This document shows, piece by piece, positions 35,026 to 44,135 of a stretch of DNA of 64,000 bases. Positions within the stretch are counted from its first letter, which is position 1; the number at the start of each line of letters is the position of its first letter. The stretch comes from Pollutibacter sp046309555 (GTDB lineage: Bacteria > Bacteroidota > Bacteroidia > Chitinophagales > Chitinophagaceae), in the NCBI GenBank assembly GCA_046309555.1, contig JBKCOY010000066.1:1-64000 (forward strand), written 5' to 3'. The notes beneath the pieces were generated by a model. That model did no database searches, was not told the origin of the DNA, and saw nothing but the letters and a program-made list of their open reading frames with translations. Both the position numbers and the translations under genes were made by a program.

Positions 35026-36030
35026 ATGTCTTCAGAAAAAATTTTATCGGATTGGAAAAGAAAAGCCACTCATCCAGTTTACTGGCTGGAGGGAGAGGAG
35101 GCGTATGAAATTGACAAGCTCACAGACATGGCCGGTGACCTTTTGTTGACTCCGGAAGAAATGAGTTTCAATTATTCCTGTTTCTACGGAAAGGATTCTA
35201 AGATTGAAGATGTGATCAATGCTTGTCGCAGATATCCAATGTTTGCGGACAGACAGGTGGTGGTGATAAAAGAAGCACAGCAATTGAAAGATATTGAGCG
35301 GTTTGAAAACTATATTTCCAATCCGCTGACATCCACTGTGCTGGTTGTGGCATTTAAGGATAAAAAACTTGATGGAAGAGGCAAGCTGGCCAAGGTTTTG
35401 AAATCAAAAGCGGTGGTACTTACCACCAAAAAACTTTACGATAATGAATTGCCGGATTGGACTTCAAATCTGATCTCATCAAAGGGGCTTGAGATCAGCA
35501 GCAAGGCCCTACACATGCTGGTTGATCACATTGGCAATGATCTCAAGAGAATAGAAAATGAGATTGAAAAGATCAGTGTCAACCTCAATGGAAAAAATAA
35601 GATCAACGAAGATGATATAGAACAATTTGTAGGCGTTAGCAAGGAGTTCAATATTTTTGAAATGCAGGCTGCCATCGCTTCTCGAGATCTTGCCAAAACA
35701 TTGCGGATTCTCAACTATTTTTCTTCCAATCCCAAAGCAGCACCTATTCAACTCATTCTTCCAGTACTGTATTCATTCTTTAGTAAAGTTTACCTGGCTT
35801 ACGCTTCCAATAGCAGGGATGAATATTCAATTGCTTCGTCACTCGGACTCAAACCATTCATGGCAAGACAATACATCGGTGCCATGCAGTGTTATGGATA
35901 TGGTGATGTTCAGCGGATCTTGCTTTTGCTGAATGATGCCAATCTAAAAAGTCTGGGTGTTAACAGGGCTGATACTGATGATGAAAGTATCCTGAAAGAA
36001 TTCATTTTTAAAATCATGCACCCTTACTGA
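35026..36030 (+). CDS. holA: DNA polymerase III subunit delta
   Basis: 334 residues of the clamp-loader delta type: an AAA+-like N-terminal part without a Walker A site (PVYWLEGEEAYEIDKL..., VVVIKEAQQLKDIERFENYI), a middle helical region with DLKRIENEIEKI, and a C-terminal collar (NIFEMQAAIASRDLAKTLRIL). Delta opens the sliding clamp for loading on DNA. Length is normal. Its last seven bases overlap the convergent ribF gene. Confidence 0.92.
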   Translation: MSSEKILSDWKRKATHPVYWLEGEEAYEIDKLTDMAGDLLLTPEEMSFNYSCFYGKDSKIEDVINACRRYPMFADRQVVVIKEAQQLKDIERFENYISNPLTSTVLVVAFKDKKLDGRGKLAKVLKSKAVVLTTKKLYDNELPDWTSNLISSKGLEISSKALHMLVDHIGNDLKRIENEIEKISVNLNGKNKINEDDIEQFVGVSKEFNIFEMQAAIASRDLAKTLRILNYFSSNPKAAPIQLILPVLYSFFSKVYLAYASNSRDEYSIASSLGLKPFMARQYIGAMQCYGYGDVQRILLLLNDANLKSLGVNRADTDDESILKEFIFKIMHPY

Positions 36031-36968
36031 AACTCCTTCAACAACTGCATGATGTTGTTTTTGTCTGTGTTGAGCTGTTCCTTCAATGCGTCAAGTCCTG
36101 AAAATTTCATTTCCTTTCGGGTATAAGCGAGCAATTCAACAGTAAGTCTTTTGCTGTAGATCTCTTCATCGAAATCAAAAATATGCACCTCAATCCTACG
36201 TTCTTTTCCGTTGACGGTGGGTCTGTAACCGATGTTCATCATGCCCTTGAAATGCCTTTGATTTCCTTTCTCTTCCAGGTGAACCGCAACAGCATATACC
36301 CCCGATGATGGAATGAGCTTGTCGCTATCAGTAATGGCCAGATTCGCAGTAGGATAACCCAAAGTGCGGCCCAGTCTATCACCTTCAACCACAATCCCTG
36401 TGAGCCTAAAGGGATAAGATAGCAGCTCATTGGCAGTCTTGATGTTTCCGTTCAGCAGTGCCTGTCTGATCTCGGTTGAGCTGATTCTTGACTGATCGAG
36501 CATGGTCTCCGGGATTTCACATACTGCATATTGATACTGTTCGCCCAATTTTGTCAATAATTGAAAATCGCCGGTCCTGTCTTTCCCAAATTTGTGATCA
36601 TATCCGATCACGATGCATCTGGGTTGGAAATATTGAACCAGAAAATCTTTTACATAATCTTCTGCTTTGATATCCGAAAATGTAGGATCAAAAGGGACCA
36701 CCACCAGATGATCAACTCCATGTTTCTGAAATTGATTGATACGTTCATCGAGGCTGGTCAGCAGGGAAGGTGCATCGGGATTGCTCAATACTCTTCTGGG
36801 ATGGGGATGAAAGGTCAGCACGATACTTTCCCCCTCAACCAGTTTCGCCTGGTGGAGCAAGGTCTTCAATATGGCCTGATGGCCGGTATGCACGCCATCG
36901 AATGTACCGATGGTGATGACTGCATTGGTAAAGGCAGGGAGAGCGTTGAGTTGAAAATGTACCTGCAT
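36024..36968 (-). CDS. ribF: Bifunctional riboflavin kinase/FAD synthetase
   Basis: 314 residues. The N-terminal nucleotidyltransferase domain carries GTFDGVHTGH (about 21-30) and the ISSTEIR signature; the C-terminal riboflavin kinase barrel begins near 185 with GDRLGRTLGYPTANL. It makes FMN and then FAD, needed for SdhA in this window among others. The promoter element ends only about nine bases before the ATG, so the transcript has almost no leader. Confidence 0.95.
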   Translation of the reverse strand: MQVHFQLNALPAFTNAVITIGTFDGVHTGHQAILKTLLHQAKLVEGESIVLTFHPHPRRVLSNPDAPSLLTSLDERINQFQKHGVDHLVVVPFDPTFSDIKAEDYVKDFLVQYFQPRCIVIGYDHKFGKDRTGDFQLLTKLGEQYQYAVCEIPETMLDQSRISSTEIRQALLNGNIKTANELLSYPFRLTGIVVEGDRLGRTLGYPTANLAITDSDKLIPSSGVYAVAVHLEEKGNQRHFKGMMNIGYRPTVNGKERRIEVHIFDFDEEIYSKRLTVELLAYTRKEMKFSGLDALKEQLNTDKNNIMQLLKEFQ

Positions 36969-36976
36969 AAGGTTCG

Positions 36977-37003
36977 CAAAATTAACTCAATTGTGAGAAT
37001 CAA
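36977..37003 (-). promoter_or_regulatory. Promoter of ribF
   Basis: On the minus strand TTG (37003-37001), 16 bases, TAATTTTG (36984-36977). Transcription would start about 2-5 bases before the ATG at 36968. Confidence 0.5.
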
Positions 37004-37084
37004 CACACTGTTGAAAAGAAGAATGCCCCTAATTTCTTGTCGTTTCAGTCATCTAAAGTAGATTTGCTCATACTTTATCCATCC

Positions 37085-38260
37085 ATGAGTTTATACCAGC
37101 AAAGAGGTGTTTCAGCCCAGAAAGAAGAAGTACATGCTGCCATAAAAGGACTCGATCAGGGTCTTTATCCCCATGCTTTTTGTAAGATGTATCCGGATTA
37201 TTTGACTGGATCTGAAGATCATGTGAACATCATGCATGCAGATGGGGCCGGTACCAAAAGTATTCTGGCATATCTCTATTGGAAAGAAACCGGAGATATT
37301 TCAGTATGGAGAGGTATTGCACAGGATGCCATTGTGATGAATTTGGATGATCTGTTGTGCGTTGGGGTATATGACAACATTATTTTCAATTCTACCATCG
37401 ACCGAAATAAAAATCTCATTCCGGGAGAGGTGCTGACTGAGATCATCCATGGTTCCAGCCAGTTGTTTTCAGATCTGTCTGATATGGGAGTGAATATTCA
37501 CTACCTCGGAGGGGAGACAGCAGATGTGGGAGACGTGGTCAGAACAATTGCGGTAAATGGCACCATGACAGCACGCTGGCCCAGGAAAAAACTGATCACA
37601 AACGAGAAGATCGCACCCGGCAATGTGATTGTAGGATTATCTTCTTCCGGTAAGTCCACTTACGAAAAGGAATACAACAGCGGTATAGGCAGCAATGGAC
37701 TTACCAGTGCTCGCCATGATTTTTTTGATAAAGTTTATGCCAATAAATATCCAGAGTCGTATGATCCGGCGCTCAACAATGATGTGGTCTATATCGGAAA
37801 ACACAGGCTCACTGATTTGGTTGACATACCCGGTTTTACCGTTGATGCCGGCAAACTGGTGTTGAGCCCGACACGTACATTTGCGCCCATCATCAAAAAA
37901 GTACTGGATGGACATTTTGAGAATATTTATGGAATCATACACGACAGCGGAGGTGGACAAACCAAATGCCTCAAGTACCTGCCCGGGCCCATGAAGATTG
38001 TGAAAGACAATTTGTTTATGCCTCCACCCGTTTTTCAATTGATTCGCGAAGCCAGCGGCGCAGATGAACGGGAGATGTTTCAGGTATTTAACATGGGATG
38101 CAGGATGGAGATTTATACGGATGAACAAACTGCAAAATCCATCATCGAAATTGCATCTTCTTTTGATGTTGATGCTCAAATTATTGGAAGAGTGGAGCCT
38201 TGTGTGACAAAAGAGCTTTATATACAAATGAATGGTCATTCCTTTACTTTTACTTCATAA
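37085..38260 (+). CDS. purM: Phosphoribosylformylglycinamidine cyclo-ligase-type (AIR synthase)
   Basis: 391 residues from ATG 37085; the frame from 37037 lacks support. The PurM fold shows YQQRGVSAQKEEV, HADGAGTKSILAYLYWKETGD, IVMNLDDLLCVG and VIVGLSSSGKS. It closes the imidazole ring in purine synthesis, or acts as a close relative; it is about 40 residues longer than the E. coli enzyme, as often seen in this phylum. ftsE-like follows after nine bases. Confidence 0.85.
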   Translation: MSLYQQRGVSAQKEEVHAAIKGLDQGLYPHAFCKMYPDYLTGSEDHVNIMHADGAGTKSILAYLYWKETGDISVWRGIAQDAIVMNLDDLLCVGVYDNIIFNSTIDRNKNLIPGEVLTEIIHGSSQLFSDLSDMGVNIHYLGGETADVGDVVRTIAVNGTMTARWPRKKLITNEKIAPGNVIVGLSSSGKSTYEKEYNSGIGSNGLTSARHDFFDKVYANKYPESYDPALNNDVVYIGKHRLTDLVDIPGFTVDAGKLVLSPTRTFAPIIKKVLDGHFENIYGIIHDSGGGQTKCLKYLPGPMKIVKDNLFMPPPVFQLIREASGADEREMFQVFNMGCRMEIYTDEQTAKSIIEIASSFDVDAQIIGRVEPCVTKELYIQMNGHSFTFTS

Positions 38261-38269
38261 TTGATTGAT

Positions 38270-38956
38270 ATGAACGAAACAGTGCTGTCCATACAGAATG
38301 CCAATATTTATCAGGGAGACTCTCTGATATTGAGTGATGTAAATATCAATATTTCAAGAAGTGAATTTGTTTATCTGGTGGGTAAAACCGGCACCGGTAA
38401 ATCCAGCCTGCTCAAAACATTATATGGTGAATTGCCATTGAGGGAAGGAAGGGCAGTGGTGGCCGGATTTGATCTGAAAGACCTTACCTGGAAAACAGTC
38501 CCTTTCCTCAGAAGAAACATAGGCATTGTGTTTCAGGATTTTCAGTTGCTCACAGACAGGAATGTTCATGATAACCTGAAATTTGTGTTGAGTGCTACAG
38601 GATGGAAGGATGAGAAACTGATAGAGGATAAGATTGAAGATGTACTGGGAAAAGTAGGATTGAAGACAAAGGGATTCAAGTTCCCTTATGAACTTTCCGG
38701 CGGGGAGCAACAGCGTGTAGACATTGCCAGAGCACTTTTGAATTCACCCAGGTTGATCCTGGCAGATGAGCCTACAGGTAATCTTGATCCTGAAACCACT
38801 GAGGAGATCATGAATCTCTTGGTTCAAATTAGCAAGGACTTTGGCACGGCTATTGTGATGGCCACCCATGATTATATGGTGATCAATAAATATCCTGCAA
38901 GAATGTTGAGAACAGAAAACGGGAAGGTTATGGATATTGCCGGTGTAGCAAGCTGA
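38270..38956 (+). CDS. ftsE: FtsE-like ABC transporter ATP-binding protein
   Basis: 228 residues from ATG 38270 (the TTG at 38261 is not needed). Walker A is GKTGTGKSS with Lys44, the signature LSGGEQQR, Walker B LILADEP, and ATHD the switch region. The closest match by eye is FtsE, which with FtsX controls cell-wall hydrolases at division; LolD-like proteins are the alternative. No ftsX is beside it. Its 3' end overlaps the convergent glycosyltransferase gene by 29 bases. Confidence 0.85.
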   Translation: MNETVLSIQNANIYQGDSLILSDVNINISRSEFVYLVGKTGTGKSSLLKTLYGELPLREGRAVVAGFDLKDLTWKTVPFLRRNIGIVFQDFQLLTDRNVHDNLKFVLSATGWKDEKLIEDKIEDVLGKVGLKTKGFKFPYELSGGEQQRVDIARALLNSPRLILADEPTGNLDPETTEEIMNLLVQISKDFGTAIVMATHDYMVINKYPARMLRTENGKVMDIAGVAS

Positions 38957-40043
38957 TCATTTTGTTTGCATTTGACTCATCAGAATCGATTTTTTCGATT
39001 TCCTTCAGCCGTTTATTTTTTGCATCTTCCAGAAACTCTTTTTTGAATAAATCTGCTGCCTTTTGTTTGAATTCTTCCGGGGATTCCGCAACATCCAGCA
39101 AGCTTTGAAAAGGATTGCCGGCAACTGCTTTTGTATTCACCAGTACATGTCTTCCTATCAGCAGTGATTCAAGTATGTCAACATAGTTTTGCTGATCAAT
39201 AAAGGAAGGCAACAAAACGAGCTGTGCTTTTTTGATAAGTTCCTTCAATTCCATTTCTCCCGGATTTGATACCAGACAAGTATGCATCCTCACATGAGCT
39301 GCATGTTCAAGTTCTTCAGATGGATTTTTTCCGGCGATCACAAATGGTAACTCCAGCTCATTGAAAACATGTTCCAGCAGCCACTGAGCGGCAAATTCAT
39401 TTTCTCTTTTGGAAAGATCACTATAATAGAGACAGAAGGATCCAAGACCATCCTTGAAGAAAATTTCAGATTGCCCCTTGAATTCAGCAACCTTGATGAT
39501 GTTCGTTGCATTGGCCTGGTTATCCATGCTGCTTGCAATAGCCCTGTGGGAAAGGATTTTTTGATATGTTTTTTCAGCCTTGAAAGCAGCCAGCAAATAA
39601 TAAACCTTTCGAAATCCCCACGGAGTGACTTTGGCAAGATCCAACAGATAATTCGGTTCATTTCTTAAAAAACGAAACAATACCTTTCTAGCCTTCATTA
39701 AGGGTTCATCAAAAACGATTTGGGAAGCCTGAAAACCATGACAAACTATGGGATGATCATCTTTTTTTAAATTTTCCATCAACCGTTTCCGTTCTGCAGT
39801 GTCAATTTTCATTTTACCGAAGAAAAGATCTCTGTCTTCCTGAGTTTCCTGACAATACCCTATGATGTTTGCACAATGATCTTCTACCTGACTGAGATCT
39901 ACCCGTTGGGGGTAAAAACAATGAAAATGTATTTTTTGCCCTATCTGATGCAGTGCCTTGATCATAAATAGCAGATCAGACTGGTTTGCCGATACAGTGG
40001 CGTTGCTTGATTTAAGGTATACTATATGTATATGGCTGGCCAT
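38928..40043 (-). CDS. GT-B type glycosyltransferase
   Basis: 371 residues with two Rossmann-like halves. The C-terminal half shows PFVIAGKNPSEELEHAA, LIKKAQLVLLPSF and YVDILESLLIGRHVLVN, the donor-binding pattern of glycosyltransferase family 4 and relatives. No membrane segment. It probably adds a sugar to an envelope polysaccharide, but no cluster is present to define it. It overlaps the ftsE-like gene tail to tail. Confidence 0.7.
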   Translation of the reverse strand: MASHIHIVYLKSSNATVSANQSDLLFMIKALHQIGQKIHFHCFYPQRVDLSQVEDHCANIIGYCQETQEDRDLFFGKMKIDTAERKRLMENLKKDDHPIVCHGFQASQIVFDEPLMKARKVLFRFLRNEPNYLLDLAKVTPWGFRKVYYLLAAFKAEKTYQKILSHRAIASSMDNQANATNIIKVAEFKGQSEIFFKDGLGSFCLYYSDLSKRENEFAAQWLLEHVFNELELPFVIAGKNPSEELEHAAHVRMHTCLVSNPGEMELKELIKKAQLVLLPSFIDQQNYVDILESLLIGRHVLVNTKAVAGNPFQSLLDVAESPEEFKQKAADLFKKEFLEDAKNKRLKEIEKIDSDESNANKMISLLHRQYP

Positions 40044-40063
40044 CTATACAAATAAATGGATTA

Positions 40064-40090
40064 TTGCGACAATTGTTCTTAGTACCTTTG
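40064..40090 (+). promoter_or_regulatory. Promoter of the 170-residue membrane protein gene
   Basis: TTG (40064-40066), 16 bases, TACCTTTG (40083-40090). The leader to ATG 40106 is about ten bases. Confidence 0.5.
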
Positions 40091-40105
40091 ATAAAATTTT
40101 GTTAG

Positions 40106-40618
40106 ATGGACCAAAACGGATCTGAACCCAATGTTTCTCCTCTTCGCCCGAAGTCACTTACCATTTTGTGTTATCTGACCATATTTGCCAGCATGTTCAT
40201 GATCATGAGCTCTTTCGGAGGCATTTTTAATCCTGAAGACCAGACCAAACGTACCGAAGAATTGCTAAATGAATATGATGCAATGGTTTCACAAAGCACT
40301 CGTGACCCGAAGGCTTTGGAAGATTTCCAAAAGGGATTGAAATCGATTTCATTATCAAATACGTCGTCGAATACGCACGACTATAGCGTTTTTACATTGA
40401 TATTCAATGTGTTAACACTTTCTGGCGCTTTTCTGATGTTACGTCTCAGGAAAAATGGATTCAGGCTTTATGTGCTGGGAAATGTAATCGCCATTGTTTC
40501 TGCTTTGCTCGTGTATGGATCAGGTAGCTGGTTAGGATTGGCGTATGCCGTCTATCACGGGTTCACCGGTTTTATTTTTGTGTTGCTTTATGCATTGAAA
40601 ATGAAATACATGGAATGA
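40106..40618 (+). CDS. Four-helix integral membrane protein
   Basis: 170 residues with four hydrophobic segments at about 17-40, 90-110, 118-136 and 142-165. A polar loop of about 45 residues between the first and second (EDQTKRTEELLNEYDAMVSQ) may face the periplasm or cytoplasm. No catalytic motif is seen. Similar small membrane proteins in this phylum have no name. It stands alone with its own promoter before rpsO. Confidence 0.78.
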   Translation: MDQNGSEPNVSPLRPKSLTILCYLTIFASMFMIMSSFGGIFNPEDQTKRTEELLNEYDAMVSQSTRDPKALEDFQKGLKSISLSNTSSNTHDYSVFTLIFNVLTLSGAFLMLRLRKNGFRLYVLGNVIAIVSALLVYGSGSWLGLAYAVYHGFTGFIFVLLYALKMKYME

Positions 40619-40635
40619 TCTTTGGGCATGATAAA

Positions 40636-40666
40636 TTTGTGGTTTTCAAGAAATCCACTACCTTTG
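40636..40666 (+). promoter_or_regulatory. Promoter of rpsO
   Basis: TTTG (40636-40639), 19 bases, TACCTTTG (40659-40666). The leader to ATG 40714 is about 40 bases, longer than for other genes here and enough for control by S15 binding. Confidence 0.7.
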
Positions 40667-40713
40667 CAGCCAATTTTTCGATGTAATCTAAAGATGAATT
40701 AAAAAAAACTGAG

Positions 40714-40986
40714 ATGTCAAGCGTATCAAAAGAAAAAAAAGTATCAATCGTTACAGAATTCGGTGGCAATGCTAAAAATACCGGTTCAATCGATGCACAA
40801 GTTGCACTGTTAACAGCTGAGATCAATGAGATCTCCAATCACCTCAAATCCAACAAAAAGGATTTCTCGAGCAACAGAGGGTTGATGAGAAAGGTAGGAC
40901 AAAGAAAAAGGCTCCTTTCTTACCTCAGCAAGCATAACCTCCAAGGTTACCGCGCCCTGATCGAAAAGCTCGGATTAAGAAAATAA
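40714..40986 (+). CDS. rpsO: 30S ribosomal protein S15
   Basis: 90 residues, the usual length. It binds 16S rRNA early in small-subunit assembly. The family pattern is clear: TGSIDAQVALLTAEINEI, HLKSNKKDFSSNRGL and RKRLLSYLSKHN. It precedes pnp, the same order as in many bacteria; a 9-bp hairpin separates them. Confidence 0.97.
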   Translation: MSSVSKEKKVSIVTEFGGNAKNTGSIDAQVALLTAEINEISNHLKSNKKDFSSNRGLMRKVGQRKRLLSYLSKHNLQGYRALIEKLGLRK

Positions 40987-41003
40987 ATTTACTGAACAGT
41001 TTT

Positions 41004-41026
41004 ATTCCCAACTTCCGGTTGGGAAT
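41004..41026 (+). promoter_or_regulatory. rpsO-pnp intergenic hairpin
   Basis: ATTCCCAAC (41004-41012), loop TTCCG, GTTGGGAAT (41018-41026), a perfect 9-bp stem. The following bases ATTGCTTTTTGG are a poor T run. It may be a leaky terminator or an RNA-processing site before pnp. Confidence 0.65.
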
Positions 41027-41058
41027 ATTGCTTTTTGGAACAATCCAAAAATCACATC

Positions 41059-43212
41059 ATGCTACAACAACCATTTCAATCAAGTTTTGATCTTGGTAAC
41101 GGACGTATTGTCACCATCGAAACAGGCCGATTGGCCCGTCAGGCTGATGGTGCAGTTACTGTTAAACAAGGCAATTGTATACTATTGGCAACCGTTTGCG
41201 CGAACAAGGAACCCAGAGAGGGACAAGACTTCTTCCCGTTATCTGTAGATTACCAGGAAAAGTTTGCATCTGCTGGACGTATCCCCGGTTCATTTTTTAA
41301 ACGTGAAGGCCGACTCAGCGACTATGAGATTCTCATCAGCCGTTTGATCGACAGAGCTCTTCGCCCTTTATTCCCTGAAGATTACCTCTGTGATGTTCAG
41401 GTTTTGGTTACGCTTGTTTCATCTGACCCCGAGGTTATGCCAGATTCACTGGCTTGTCTGGCGGCCTCTGCAGCACTTGCCGTTTCAGATATTCCCATTA
41501 AGGAGATCATTTCTGAAGTGAGGGTTGCCAGGGTCAACGGAAACTACATCGTTAATCCCAGCAGAACAGAAATGGCGTCTGCCGACATGGATTTTATGAT
41601 CGGTGCTACTGCAAAGAATCTGATGATGGTGGAAGGTGAATCCAAAGAATGTGCTGAGGCCGATGTGGTGAAGGCATTGGAGATCGCCCATGATGCCATT
41701 CGTATTCAGATCGCCGCTCAGGAAGAATTAAAACAAAAAGTTGGCGTTGTAGGTAAGCGTGATTATCCCAAGCCTATTTCTGATGAGTCGATCCAGGAAA
41801 AAGTAAATGCATTCGCTTCTGAAAGGGTTTATGCTATTTCAAAAGGCAGCAGCAGCAAGGCTGATCGTAGCAAAGCTTATGATGAGTTGAAAAAGGAAGT
41901 TGTGGCCATGATGGGCCAGGAAGCAACATCCGACCAGATCAAGTTGGCAAAAAAATATTTTGAGGATCTCAAATGGGAAGTAGTTCGTAACATGATCCTT
42001 GACGATAGGATTCGTTTGGATGGTCGTGCATTGGATCAGGTTCGTCCGCTCAACATGGAAGTGGATGTATTGCCAAGTCCGCATGGCTCAGCACTCTTCA
42101 CTCGCGGTGAAACTCAATCACTTACCACGATCACCTTCGGCACGCCTTTAGATGAATTGTTGATCGAGAGTGCAGCAAAATCTGAATACAATAAATTCAT
42201 CCTGCATTATAATTTCCCTGCATTCTCAACTGGTGAAGTAAAGCCCATGCGTGGACCAGGCAGAAGGGAAGTAGGACATGGTAACCTCGCATTGAGAAGC
42301 CTTAAGCAGATGATGCCAGGAAATGATTATGCCTACACCGTTCGTGTGGTTTCAGATATTCTGGAATCAAATGGTTCTTCATCCATGGCTACAGTATGTG
42401 CCGGTTCACTGGCCCTGATGGATGCTGGTGTGCCCATTCCAAAACATGTGAGTGGTGTGGCCATGGGATTGATCACCAGATCAACTGACGGTAAAAATGC
42501 AATTCTGACCGATATACTTGGTGATGAAGATCATCTGGGAGATATGGACTTCAAAGTAACCGGAACCCGTGATGGTATCTGTGGTATTCAGATGGACATC
42601 AAGATTGACGGTTTGAGCATGCAGACCATGATGGAAGCATTGGAGCAAGCCAGAAGAGGAAGGTTGCACATCCTTGATGAGATGTACAACTGCATGGCTG
42701 AACACCGTGCCGAAGTAAAACCACATGCACCACGCATGATCAAACTCTTCATTGATAAGGAATTCATCGGCGCTGTTATCGGTCCTCAAGGTAAGATCAT
42801 CCAGGAGATCCAGCGTGAAACCGGAACTACCATCAATATTGAAGAGATCGGAAACCAGGGTGAAGTGAGCATTTTCAGTCCTGCTAAAGAAGGATTGGAC
42901 AGGGCAGTGGCCTGGGTAAAGGGAATTGTAGCCATGCCTGAGGTAGGCGAGGATTACGAAGCCAAGGTAAAATCCATCATGCCTTATGGTGCTTTTGTTG
43001 AATTCATGCCCGGTAAGCAGGGACTCCTGCACATCAGTGAGGTAAGCTGGAAGCGACTGGAAAACCTCGATGGCATCATGAAAGAAGGAGATTCAGTTAA
43101 AGTAAGGTTGATTGGAATTGATCACAAAACCGGTAAGTTCAAGCTCAGCCGGAAAGCGTTGATTCCAAAGCCTGAATTCCGCAAAGAAGATGGCGCTGAA
43201 AACGAACAATAA
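41059..43212 (+). CDS. pnp: Polyribonucleotide nucleotidyltransferase
   Basis: 717 residues from ATG 41059; the TTG at 41035 would add eight residues and lies directly behind the hairpin. Two RNase PH domains are present, the second with the catalytic GDEDHLGDMDFKV region; KH (FIGAVIGPQGKIIQEIQ) and S1 (VKSIMPYGAFVEFMPGKQGLLH) domains follow. It degrades RNA from the 3' end using phosphate. The length is standard. Confidence 0.97.
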   Translation: MLQQPFQSSFDLGNGRIVTIETGRLARQADGAVTVKQGNCILLATVCANKEPREGQDFFPLSVDYQEKFASAGRIPGSFFKREGRLSDYEILISRLIDRALRPLFPEDYLCDVQVLVTLVSSDPEVMPDSLACLAASAALAVSDIPIKEIISEVRVARVNGNYIVNPSRTEMASADMDFMIGATAKNLMMVEGESKECAEADVVKALEIAHDAIRIQIAAQEELKQKVGVVGKRDYPKPISDESIQEKVNAFASERVYAISKGSSSKADRSKAYDELKKEVVAMMGQEATSDQIKLAKKYFEDLKWEVVRNMILDDRIRLDGRALDQVRPLNMEVDVLPSPHGSALFTRGETQSLTTITFGTPLDELLIESAAKSEYNKFILHYNFPAFSTGEVKPMRGPGRREVGHGNLALRSLKQMMPGNDYAYTVRVVSDILESNGSSSMATVCAGSLALMDAGVPIPKHVSGVAMGLITRSTDGKNAILTDILGDEDHLGDMDFKVTGTRDGICGIQMDIKIDGLSMQTMMEALEQARRGRLHILDEMYNCMAEHRAEVKPHAPRMIKLFIDKEFIGAVIGPQGKIIQEIQRETGTTINIEEIGNQGEVSIFSPAKEGLDRAVAWVKGIVAMPEVGEDYEAKVKSIMPYGAFVEFMPGKQGLLHISEVSWKRLENLDGIMKEGDSVKVRLIGIDHKTGKFKLSRKALIPKPEFRKEDGAENEQ

Positions 43213-43221
43213 TTTTTAAAT

Positions 43222-43245
43222 GCCGGCTTCATGCCGGCTTTTTTT
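43222..43245 (+). terminator. Terminator of pnp
   Basis: GCCGGC (43222-43227), loop TTCAT, GCCGGC (43233-43238) and seven T. The prmA ATG at 43246 is the very next base. Confidence 0.85.
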
Positions 43246-44067
43246 ATGAAGCAATATCTGAAAGTAATCATTCCCTGCACAGACATATCCCTTCGGGAGA
43301 TACTGATAGCATTGCTCCCTGATTTGGGTTTAGATGGTATCGAGGAAAAAGAGGAGACAATCCTGGCTTATGCAGAGGAGAAGAATGTTGATGTTGATGC
43401 GTTAGAAAAAACCCTGAAGGGCATGGGATTGGAGCATACTACTTCAGTTTTGCAGGAAGAGAATTGGAATGCCAGTTGGGAGTCCAATTTTGCGCCGGTG
43501 ATCATTCCCGGCAAGATCCTGATAAGAGCAGACTTTCATCAAGAATTGGAAGGATTTGATCACAGCATCGTGATCACTCCCAAAATGAGTTTTGGTACCG
43601 GTCATCACGCTACTACCCGGATGATGCTGGAGCAAATGCTGGAAATGGATATGCGGGGCAAGAGGGTGTTGGATTTTGGAACGGGAACAGGAGTGCTTGC
43701 TATTCTGGCCAGCAGGTTGGGGGCAGTTGACGTAAAGGCTATTGACAATGACGACTGGAGCATCATGAACGCAGTTGAGAACATTCAGCGAAATGCTTGT
43801 GAAAACATCGAGGTAGAATGGGCGGAAGACCTGAATGCTGAATCAAAAGCTGATATTATCCTTGCCAATATCAACAAGCATATTCTCCTTCAGCATGCTT
43901 CTGCCATTAGAAATATTTTGCATGAAAGCGGTTATTTATTGATAAGTGGCTTATTATCTGAAGATTACGATGATATTTTGTTGGTATATTCTCCATTGTT
44001 CGGAGACGTTATCAGCAGGAGAGAGGATAAAAACTGGATTTCCCTGCTGTTCAAAAGCAATGTTTGA
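43246..44067 (+). CDS. prmA: Ribosomal protein L11 methyltransferase
   Basis: 273 residues from ATG 43246. The ATG at 43231 lies inside the terminator stem and was rejected. A small N-terminal substrate-binding domain is followed by the methyltransferase core: FGTGHHATTRMMLEQM, VLDFGTGTGVLAILA, ANINKHILL. It trimethylates L11 in related bacteria. It is unusual that the start codon touches the T run of the upstream terminator. Confidence 0.92.
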   Translation: MKQYLKVIIPCTDISLREILIALLPDLGLDGIEEKEETILAYAEEKNVDVDALEKTLKGMGLEHTTSVLQEENWNASWESNFAPVIIPGKILIRADFHQELEGFDHSIVITPKMSFGTGHHATTRMMLEQMLEMDMRGKRVLDFGTGTGVLAILASRLGAVDVKAIDNDDWSIMNAVENIQRNACENIEVEWAEDLNAESKADIILANINKHILLQHASAIRNILHESGYLLISGLLSEDYDDILLVYSPLFGDVISRREDKNWISLLFKSNV

Positions 44068-44135
44068 CACAGCCATTACAACCCATTTATTATTTTTTCA
44101 TTAATTTTACTCTCCCTTAAAATAAACTTTTGTTG

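Noticed and set aside
36561..37061. 166-residue plus-strand frame antisense to ribF.
   Set aside because: ribF is certain and its promoter lies in the overlapping region; the frame has no family features.
37637..38239. 200-residue minus-strand frame inside purM.
   Set aside because: Shadow frame of a conserved gene.
42481..43032. 183-residue minus-strand frame inside pnp.
   Set aside because: Shadow of a conserved gene; codon-composition effect.
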